Shown here: in pieces, positions 58,060 to 64,000 of the stretch
Layout: each line of letters opens with the position of its first letter
Position numbering within the stretch: position 1 is the stretch's first letter
Assembly: GCF_016865525.2 (NCBI RefSeq)
Contig: NZ_CP075169.1
Location: 4,030,337 to 4,094,336, forward strand
From: Sodalis ligni
Lineage (GTDB): Bacteria; Pseudomonadota; Gammaproteobacteria; Enterobacterales; Enterobacteriaceae
DNA length: 64,000 bases
Direction of reading: 5' to 3'
Position numbers and translations under genes: made by a program
The notes under the pieces: generated by a model
What the model saw: the letters and a program-made list of their open reading frames with translations, nothing else
Told to the model about the DNA's origin: nothing
Databases searched by the model: none

Positions 58060-59550
58060 ATGTCCGAACTCCTCAAAATGGCGCATGTCGCCGCTCTTGA
58101 CCGAGACAAGCCGTACGAGAGCGAAACCGTTTTTATCCGTAGCGCCGCCGATGTATCCCATTTAGTGAATTCCGGTGGGGAAAAGCGCAGTCATGCCGGT
58201 ATTATCATCGGCATCGCACTGGGGGGCGTTTTCCTGGATGCCTATGACCTGGGAGCCTTGGCGTTCGGGGTGAAGGATATTACCCGCGAGTTCAACCTTA
58301 CCCCGGCGGGCACCGGCATGGTGGCCTCCGCCATTACCTTCGGCGCTATTGTCGGCGCGTTTTTCGGCGGCTACCTCACCGACAAGATTGGCCGCTATCG
58401 CGTTTTCATGGCCGATATGTTTTTCTTCGTCTTCGCCGCCATCGCCTGCGCATTCGCCCCTAACGAATGGGTGCTGGCCGGTGCGCGTTTTGTCATGGGA
58501 TTGGGGGTCGGTATCGATTTGCCGGTGGCAATGGCCTTTCTGGCGGAGTTCTCGCGGCTGAAGGGACGCGGCAATAAAGCGGCCAGCGTCGCCATGTGGT
58601 GTCCCACCTGGTATGCCGCCATCAGTATCTCCTATTTGCTGGTGCTGTTGCTGTATGCCGTATTGCCCGCTGAACAAACCCACTGGCTATGGCGTTTAAT
58701 CCTGGGCTTCGGCGCGGTGCCGGCGCTGGCGATTATCGCCATCCGTAGCCGGTATATCAGCGAGTCGCCGGTCTGGGCGGCTAATCAGGGCGATTTAACC
58801 GGCGCGGCGCAAATTCTGCGGCGCTCCTACGGTATCAATGCCCAGGCGGCGCCGGTGGCGGAACAACAGCCCGCGCCCAAGGCGCTGCGCGCCCGCTGGA
58901 GTAATTACGGCCGGTTATTGCAGGGGGTTTATCTGCGACGTACCGTGCTGGCGACGGTTATCGCCGTGGCGTCGTCCTTTGCCTATAACGCCGTGGCATT
59001 CGGTTTGCCGGTGATTATCAGCAGTTTTCTGGCGCAGTCCATGCTGACCACTATTTTGGCCTCCCTGGGGCTTAACCTGTTATTTGCCTTTGTGGGCGGC
59101 CTGATAGGCGTCCGCTGGGTACCCCGCTTCGGTGCCTGGCGGATGACGGTGCTGGGTTATGCCTGCCAACTGGTCGCCTTGATCGGACTGGCGCTCATCG
59201 GCCGGCCGGCGGACGGCGCCCATGCCGCCCTGGCCATCGCCATGCTGGCGTTGTTCCTGTTCGGCCAGGGTTTCGGCCCGGGTTCCCACAGCATGACCTT
59301 TGCCTCGCTGAGCTATCCCACCTCGCTGCGCGGAGTGGGCGTCGGATTTAACCAGACGCTGATGCGCGCCAGCTCCACGCTTTCGCTGTTTCTGTTTCCG
59401 GTGCTGGTGGCTTGGCTTAAGACCGGCGTGTTTTGGGTGATTGCCGCAGCACCCGTGGCGGGGTTGCTGGCGCTGCTGCTGATTCGCTGGGAGCCGTCGG
59501 GCTATGATGTGGATGCGGAGGATTTTGGCGCTGCGGCCCCTGAGCGCTGA
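58060..59550 (+). CDS. MFS transporter, sugar porter/aromatic acid type
   Basis: Inner-membrane proton symporter or antiporter of the sugar-porter-like MFS, 496 residues with 12 hydrophobic segments and an N-terminal cytoplasmic stretch of about 45 residues. Motifs: GVFLDAYDLGALAFG in helix 1, the loop GGYLTDKIGRYRVF, GLGVGIDLPVAMAFLAEFSRLKGRG in helices 4-5, and QGFGPGSHSMTFASLSYPTSLRGVGVGF in helix 10. The substrate cannot be read from the sequence. A 43-base piece of this gene (59289-59331) is repeated at 61776-61818, beyond the Septu-like genes. Confidence 0.85.
   Translation: MSELLKMAHVAALDRDKPYESETVFIRSAADVSHLVNSGGEKRSHAGIIIGIALGGVFLDAYDLGALAFGVKDITREFNLTPAGTGMVASAITFGAIVGAFFGGYLTDKIGRYRVFMADMFFFVFAAIACAFAPNEWVLAGARFVMGLGVGIDLPVAMAFLAEFSRLKGRGNKAASVAMWCPTWYAAISISYLLVLLLYAVLPAEQTHWLWRLILGFGAVPALAIIAIRSRYISESPVWAANQGDLTGAAQILRRSYGINAQAAPVAEQQPAPKALRARWSNYGRLLQGVYLRRTVLATVIAVASSFAYNAVAFGLPVIISSFLAQSMLTTILASLGLNLLFAFVGGLIGVRWVPRFGAWRMTVLGYACQLVALIGLALIGRPADGAHAALAIAMLALFLFGQGFGPGSHSMTFASLSYPTSLRGVGVGFNQTLMRASSTLSLFLFPVLVAWLKTGVFWVIAAAPVAGLLALLLIRWEPSGYDVDAEDFGAAAPER
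59289..59331 (+). repeat. 43-bp direct repeat, copy inside the MFS gene
   Basis: This stretch, starting CAGCATGACCTTTGCC and ending ACCTCGCTGCGC, is identical to 61776-61818, in the same orientation, 2487 bases apart. The two copies bracket the end of the MFS gene and the whole Septu-like operon. Confidence 0.92.
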
Positions 59551-59619
59551 AAGATGATATACAGGCTCCGGGTGCGGCGGGTATGGCCTGCCAGGAGTTT
59601 TCATGGCCGATCCACTACT

Positions 59620-60342
59620 TCATAGCGGATCGGCCTGGCCCTGATTGCGGGGCAGCGGCGCAAGGGCGGCGCTGAACCAGGCAGTCCGGTTCTGGCAAAA
59701 CGGTCTGGCATCCAGCAATGCCTCTACCACTTCCCGATAATCGCTGAAGATAGCCATCCACAGGCTGAAAAATCCCCTGCTGACCGCCAGGTCAACGATG
59801 GCTGCCGCCGTCGCACGATTGTCGGCATACTCTTCCAGGCGTTCAAGGGCCATGCTGATGGTTAGCTGGCGCTCAAGATAGCGCCGGTCGCTGTCCCCGG
59901 TTACCGTCGTGGTCTTGTCCAGCGCATAAAGTTTTATGGTGGCATCGGCTTTTTGCTTCTGCGACGGCGATAGCGATGGATGAGCGTTGACCACCATGGC
60001 ATTGTCTCCGGCCAGCGGCGTATGGAAGGTCAGCAGAGTGTTATTTATATGGGGCCAGTAATAATGGTGCCGGTAAGGAACGGCAAGGAGCGATTTGCTC
60101 TTGCGGGAATTGCACGGGGTGCAGATCAGTAAAAAATTGGTCCAGCAGGCGGAAAGGCGCGGATAGCTGTCCTTGGGTTTGATATGCTCGACGGCCAGGG
60201 CATTATTCACCCGCATTTCACACAAATGGCAATAGCAGCCGGTACGCTCCTCAAGATACTGTTTAGCGTTTCGCCAATGATTGAAACAGGCTTTGGCGCC
60301 CTTTTTGTTTAGCGGCCATGTTCCCTTATCTATGGGCCTCAT
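59620..60342 (-). CDS. ptuB: HNH endonuclease, PtuB-like (Septu antiphage system)
   Basis: Candidate nuclease effector of a two-gene Septu-type defence module; 240 residues. The HNH/zinc motif is CYCHLCEMRVNNALAVEHIKP, then WTNFLLICTPCNSRKS: two CxxC pairs, the catalytic histidine in VEHIKP, and the N in CNSRK. This order (CxxC, EHIKP, W-N, CxxCN) is that of the HNH proteins paired with PtuA-type ATPases, including retron-associated ones. The start codon overlaps the stop of the ATPase gene by four bases, so the two are cotranslated. Intact. Confidence 0.72.
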   Translation of the reverse strand: MRPIDKGTWPLNKKGAKACFNHWRNAKQYLEERTGCYCHLCEMRVNNALAVEHIKPKDSYPRLSACWTNFLLICTPCNSRKSKSLLAVPYRHHYYWPHINNTLLTFHTPLAGDNAMVVNAHPSLSPSQKQKADATIKLYALDKTTTVTGDSDRRYLERQLTISMALERLEEYADNRATAAAIVDLAVSRGFFSLWMAIFSDYREVVEALLDARPFCQNRTAWFSAALAPLPRNQGQADPL

Positions 60343-61640
60343 TTATCAGTTCCTTGATCTTTGGCTAACAGGTAGGCTTTATATTCCGGATCGTCGGTTT
60401 CATTAATCAGCGACGAATTCACTACCCGGCGTATGTTTAAATAGTCATCAAGCGTTAATTTCCCACCTTGGGTTTTTATCTGTGCCAGTTGTTCCCGGGC
60501 TGATTTGACGCGCCGCTCAAAATTATCGCTGCGGATATTTTCAACGCCCATGATCTGCGTCGCCACTTTGCCAAGGGGCAGTTCATTGGGCACCGACTCA
60601 TTACCCGGCCGGTCGACATTGATGAGCTCACCCACCCCCAGGCTCTGCACGATAAAGGGGGAATGGGTGGTGGCGATAAACTGCAGCTTGGGAAAGGCGT
60701 CTTTGAAATCCTGTATAATGCTCTTTTGCCAGATGGGGTGCAGATGCAGGTCGATTTCATCAATAAGCACCACGCCGGGGGTCTCCACAACGGCATTGAT
60801 GCCCAGATGCGGATTGAGCTGAATACATCGGTAGGCCATATCCGCCGCGATGCCGATAATATTGCGCAAACCGTCGCTCAGCTGGTTGAAGGCCAGGCGG
60901 TGATTGTGGCCGCGCCCATCGCTATAAGTCCCCACCAATGTATTGAGCTTATAGTCAAATTCCGTATCGACCCAGCGTTTATCGGGGATCAGCTTGAGAA
61001 CCGCGGCCTTGAGCGCTTTCAGATGGATGATATCCAAAGGATCGCCGAATTTCTTGATGCTGTCGTCCTGGGTCTTGTACCAGGAAAGAAAATCCCGGCT
61101 TGAGGATTTGGCGGATAGGCAATGCGTATAGGCCTTCGTTATCCCTTCCGCCTGCTTCTGGTAGCCAATCTCTTCATTTTCCGCCCACAGTCGTCCGGTG
61201 CCGTGGTAGGCGATAAGCGGGAAGATCACCTCTTTGTTATTGCGTTCGGATTTGGGTCTGCGGCTTTGCTCAAGCTTGCGGGCGGCGATATTGCTTAAGG
61301 CTCTCGCGCCCTTGACAGTGGTTTTCTGTCGGATGATTTCTCTTGACCAGGCAACATGCCGTTGGCCGTCAATCATGCCCTTAGCCTCTATGGATACGGG
61401 AAACTGCGGCCTGGGCTGTCCGTCAACGGTGACCGTCCGGATTTCGTCGGCACGTATCGGTCTTGAGCTGATAGTGTCAAGTCCGAGGAAAAAGCTTCCC
61501 AGCGCCACCGCCAGGGCATCCAGGATGGTGGTTTTACCGGTGGCGTTATCACCGATGAATACGGTGAACCGCGAACGGAAGGAGAAGGTCTCATGTCGGA
61601 TACCTTTGAAATTCTTGATTGAAATTTCTCGGATATTCAA
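60339..61640 (-). CDS. ptuA: AAA/OLD-like ATPase, PtuA-like (Septu antiphage system)
   Basis: ATP-binding sensor and regulator partner of the HNH nuclease. The conserved part begins LNIREISIKNFKGIRHETFSF. Walker A is FIGDNATGKT, there is a long insertion domain, the ABC-type signature region is LSDGLRNIIGIAADMAY, Walker B VVLIDEIDLHLHP, and a switch histidine in TTHSPFIVQSLG. I propose the TTG at 61640 (AGGA 9 bases upstream), which puts the family N-terminus first (434 residues). In-frame ATGs at 61748 and 61781 would add 36 or 47 residues, the longer one starting inside the 43-bp repeat. Leftward operon with ptuB. SMC-like or other AAA ATPase roles are alternatives. Confidence 0.72.
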   Translation of the reverse strand: MNIREISIKNFKGIRHETFSFRSRFTVFIGDNATGKTTILDALAVALGSFFLGLDTISSRPIRADEIRTVTVDGQPRPQFPVSIEAKGMIDGQRHVAWSREIIRQKTTVKGARALSNIAARKLEQSRRPKSERNNKEVIFPLIAYHGTGRLWAENEEIGYQKQAEGITKAYTHCLSAKSSSRDFLSWYKTQDDSIKKFGDPLDIIHLKALKAAVLKLIPDKRWVDTEFDYKLNTLVGTYSDGRGHNHRLAFNQLSDGLRNIIGIAADMAYRCIQLNPHLGINAVVETPGVVLIDEIDLHLHPIWQKSIIQDFKDAFPKLQFIATTHSPFIVQSLGVGELINVDRPGNESVPNELPLGKVATQIMGVENIRSDNFERRVKSAREQLAQIKTQGGKLTLDDYLNIRRVVNSSLINETDDPEYKAYLLAKDQGTDK

Positions 61641-61747
61641 TGGGCTGCTTCCTGTCCTGGGCAAGATAGAGTAGGCATTTTGTCGCGAAGATCGGGGCTC
61701 GTAAAGGATAGATATCGGTTTGTTTAGCCTTGGGATAGGCACGCTCA

Positions 61748-61777
61748 TGAAGTGGTCAAGTAAAATTGGCCACTTCA
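61748..61777. mobile_element. 30-bp head-to-head inverted repeat, possible IS-end scar
   Basis: TGAAGTGGTCAA and its inverse TTGGCCACTTCA (one mismatch in 12) are separated by six bases (GTAAAA). This is the pattern of two insertion-sequence ends joined together, as in a circle junction or after deletion of the element's body. Its right edge overlaps the start of the 43-bp repeat by two bases. I cannot assign an IS family. Confidence 0.45.
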
Positions 61778-61818
61778 GCATGACCTTTGCCTCGCTGAGC
61801 TATCCCACCTCGCTGCGC
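61776..61818 (+). repeat. 43-bp direct repeat, second copy upstream of ptuA
   Basis: Identical to 59289-59331 of the MFS gene. Sequence after it (61819 on) does not continue the MFS gene, so only this piece was copied or left behind. Confidence 0.92.
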
Positions 61819-62330
61819 CGTCCCTTCTGCTGATCGCCCTTTCTGCGGATAGCCCTTTCTGCTGAATAGATAACTCATCTGCCCAGGGCGCGCAGGCCGC
61901 TCCGACGCCGTTCGGGGATTGGCCTGTTCCTGTTTATGGTCAGGGCGGCGGACCCGCCGAAAGTCGAAGTTAATATATTAATCAGTTCTACATTATACCT
62001 TCAGGTCACGTTTGAATGGGAAATTTGAATGTGATAGCAGAAAGAGTACATTACATACTTAAATGATATTTATTAATATAAGTAATAATAGCAATTAATT
62101 TCATTTTATAAAATGGCGGCCAAATTGTTAGCCTAGCGTGAAAATGCAAAATGACATTGACACCACCCGTGAGGTATTTTATAAGTATCACGGACGTTGT
62201 TCGAGGTGTGCTAATAAAAGAATGATTAACATTAACGATTAAGGTATAGCTAAAAAATCGGAACTTAAATATTTCTGCCGTTGAATTTAAAACGGCGTAC
62301 TCAAGTCAATTTTTGATTCATCTTTAAACT
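61819..62330. other. Intergenic region before the LPS genes
   Basis: The first 150 bases are GC-rich, with CCCTTTCTGC repeated twice. The rest is strongly AT-rich. No open gene can be supported. I looked for an RfaH ops/JUMPstart motif (GGCGGTAGCGT) and found only a poor match (GGCGGCCAAAT near 62115). The promoter of the glycosyltransferase gene is presumably within 62200-62320. Confidence 0.35.
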
Positions 62331-63241
62331 ATGCCACTACAAAATGTAATTCTTAGCATTATTATTGCCGCCCATAACAGCGATGAGTATCTTCAAGACA
62401 CACTGCAAAGCCTGCTTGCGGCATTGGGCGCCGACATCGGACGCTGTGAAATCCTCTTGGTCAACGATGCCTCAAGTGATGGCACCGCTTCAATTCTCAG
62501 GGCTTTCGCCCAGTCAACGCCGCAAGCACATTATTATGCGGTTGAATTCACCAACCTTGGCAAGGTGCGTAACTTTGCCTTGGCTCACAGCCAGGGTGAA
62601 TACGTCACTATGTTTGACAGTGATGACCTCTTGAAAAGCGGCTCTCTTGGGGAGATCCTCACTTTCCTGGCCCAGAAAAGCCCAGCTTGCTATTGACCAA
62701 GCTACAGGAGGTGCGTGATCTCGATACCGCCGATAAAACCTGGAAGGGTTGAAAATCAAGACCCTGCTCGCGGATGAAGCGATAACGCGTTTCCTGATTC
62801 ACAAAGATTTCCAGGCGCACTTGATTGGACAATTCATCCATCGGGACCTGCTGTTGTCATCCCTATGCCGGATTTTACCTGCTATGAAGATTTTATATCT
62901 TTCCGGAAATTCTGACCAAGGCCACAACCATCGTGTTTTCATCTGAGAGCCATTATCTTTATATAAAACGCTCTGACAGCCTGTCGAACTCCCCATCGGA
63001 AAAAAATGCATAATCTCTTCGTATGCACGGAAAAAATGGATGCGCTTTTTGGCAAAAAGTTTCATGATTTAGTCTTGTGTCATTGGCTGGATATTCAGCT
63101 GAAAAGAAAAAAATGGATTACGGATAGAGAGCAATTAAATACGCTGCAGGAGAAAGTGCAGGAGACGCGCCGCATCCGTTTTTTTATAAACCCGTCGGTG
63201 CGATTCAGTTATAAAAAAAAGGCAGCAGTATCGCTTTATAG
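62331..63241 (+). pseudogene. Family 2 glycosyltransferase, several frameshifts
   Basis: GT-A fold sugar transferase of the LPS/polysaccharide type. The open N-terminal part has LSIIIAAHNSDEYLQDTLQSLL, LLVNDASSDGT and the DXD-type motif MFDSDDLL. At about 62668 a base is missing in an A run and the frame is lost. Further shifts near 62745 and 62865 lead through KIKTLLADEAITRFLIHKDF and a C-terminal segment reading MDALFGKKFHDLVLCHWLD. The final frame continues into the O-antigen ligase without a stop. If one A is restored to the run of eight at 63212-63219, this gene would end at the TAG at 63239-63241. All inferred lesions are single missing bases. Confidence 0.75.
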
Positions 63242-63260
63242 GGACAAAATAGGACAAGGG

Positions 63261-64000
63261 TTGTATTTAGCCAGTTTTTTATTGGCTATTTTATCGGTTG
63301 TATTTACCTTGATTTCAACGAGTATACAGCGGGAATTATTCTATTTCTCTGGTTACGCTGCCCTGTTAGGGCTGTTCGCCGAGCGAAAAAACCTCAAATG
63401 GCCCAAAAAGGATCTTTCGTATGCCATCATGTTAATTGGCGTGGTCAAAATTATCTGGACACTGATCCTGTATCGCCATGAACACACCTACGCCTTGGGA
63501 TTTATACAGCTGAATTCGGGTAAGAAACTCATTTTCGGCGGCGCGCTGATTTTTTATATCACCCAGTTTTCCCACTATCTGGCAAGTTTCAATTACCGTA
63601 AATACCTGTTGTCCGGATTTGCGTTAGCCTTTGTGCTGGCTACCGGTTATGGTCTTTATCAGATTCATCACGGTATGGACCGCATTGCCCTAAGCACCAA
63701 TCGCGCAACCATTGCGGCCTATATTTACTCTGCATTGTCTATTCTTCTTATTTATCTGCTTCTGATATTCAAGAAAACCGTCAATCACCATATGACATTA
63801 ATGGCGGTGATCACCATCTCCTTCCTGGTTATCATCATGATGGGCACCCGCGCCGCAATACTTGCGCACCTGTTAATGATTTCGCTGATGATGTTGTTCC
63901 ATTTCCGCAAGATTTACCTCAAACCCCTGCTGATCGTCATGGTGCTGCTGGGGTTTGGCGTGGGTATGTCTTATGGCAAATACATCAAGCCGAAGATTGA
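63261..64000 (+). CDS. waaL: O-antigen ligase family protein (WaaL-like), 3' end outside window
   Basis: Polytopic inner-membrane enzyme that transfers undecaprenyl-linked O-antigen to lipid A-core. The window holds about 246 codons with at least seven hydrophobic helices. The family region MGTRAAILAHLLMISLMMLFHF (arginine after a helix) and STNRATIAAYIYSALSILL resemble RfaL/WaaL. The frame is open upstream into the glycosyltransferase, so the start is uncertain. I propose TTG at 63261 with AGGA nearby; GTG at 63198 is an alternative. The gene continues past the right edge. Context with a glycosyltransferase supports an LPS core/O-antigen role. Confidence 0.7.
   Translation, partial: MYLASFLLAILSVVFTLISTSIQRELFYFSGYAALLGLFAERKNLKWPKKDLSYAIMLIGVVKIIWTLILYRHEHTYALGFIQLNSGKKLIFGGALIFYITQFSHYLASFNYRKYLLSGFALAFVLATGYGLYQIHHGMDRIALSTNRATIAAYIYSALSILLIYLLLIFKKTVNHHMTLMAVITISFLVIIMMGTRAAILAHLLMISLMMLFHFRKIYLKPLLIVMVLLGFGVGMSYGKYIKPKI

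Noticed and set aside
62100-62330. RfaH ops/JUMPstart element before the LPS genes
   Set aside because: Only a weak partial match to GGCGGTAGCGT is present, not enough to report.

Overview
The window comes from an enterobacterial chromosome (order Enterobacterales). The evidence is the conserved backbone order setB-efpL-yeiR-lpxT-mepS-yejABEF-yejG-bcr-rsuA-radD-rplY-yejK-yejL-yejM-proL, then ompC-micF-rcsD-rcsB-rcsC, then gyrA-ubiG-nrdA-nrdB-yfaE, as in E. coli. The species cannot be named from the sequence. Broken genes, large intergenic repeat arrays and a mosaic accessory region would fit a host-associated Sodalis-like or Pectobacteriaceae-like lineage, but this is inference.

Layout. 0.4-20.4 kb is backbone: sugar efflux, translation factor EfpL, lipid A kinase LpxT, peptidoglycan endopeptidase MepS, the YejABEF peptide importer, Bcr, RsuA, RadD, ribosomal protein bL25, nucleoid protein YejK, PbgA/YejM and tRNA-Pro(GGG). 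20.4-24.7 kb is an AT-rich island next to the tRNA. It holds a decayed acyltransferase, a methyltransferase with a shifted start, a 26-residue membrane peptide and an orphan Ser/Pro-rich secreted-protein-like ORF. 24.8-36.8 kb is a metabolic accessory block: an SDR, an M20 peptidase, a Cbl-like sulfur regulator, and a divergent cluster. The cluster has one arm with an Asp/Glu-type racemase, a CuyA/DcyD-family PLP lyase and an HcxB/ComC-family dehydrogenase, and another with a sulfonate-type ABC importer plus an HcxA-like dehydrogenase. I read this as a candidate cysteate/sulfolactate (C3-sulfonate) scavenging system. 36.9-40.4 kb has two general porins and the sRNA MicF, whose 5' part is complementary to the start region of the upstream porin. 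40.9-48.8 kb carries a small DUF4186 gene, an MFS transporter and the Rcs phosphorelay. 49.3-57.1 kb has gyrA, ubiG and the class Ia ribonucleotide reductase operon. 58-61.8 kb has an MFS transporter and a two-gene Septu-like (PtuA/PtuB) antiphage module bounded by a 43-bp duplication. The window ends in LPS genes (glycosyltransferase, O-antigen ligase).

Two features cut across the window. First, four intergenic loci (11.7-12.2, 28.3-28.8, 49.0-49.1, 57.1-58.0 kb) carry members of one repeat family with periods of 102, 124 and 133 bp or a single copy. They share a conserved frame around a hairpin whose two stem arms change together between loci. Second, almost every broken gene (yeiR, radD, yejK, the methyltransferase, the ABC binding protein, nrdB, the glycosyltransferase) is broken by single missing bases, often beside homopolymers. 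That means either very recent decay or consensus errors in the assembly. The break in nrdB, normally essential in air, makes this an important caveat.
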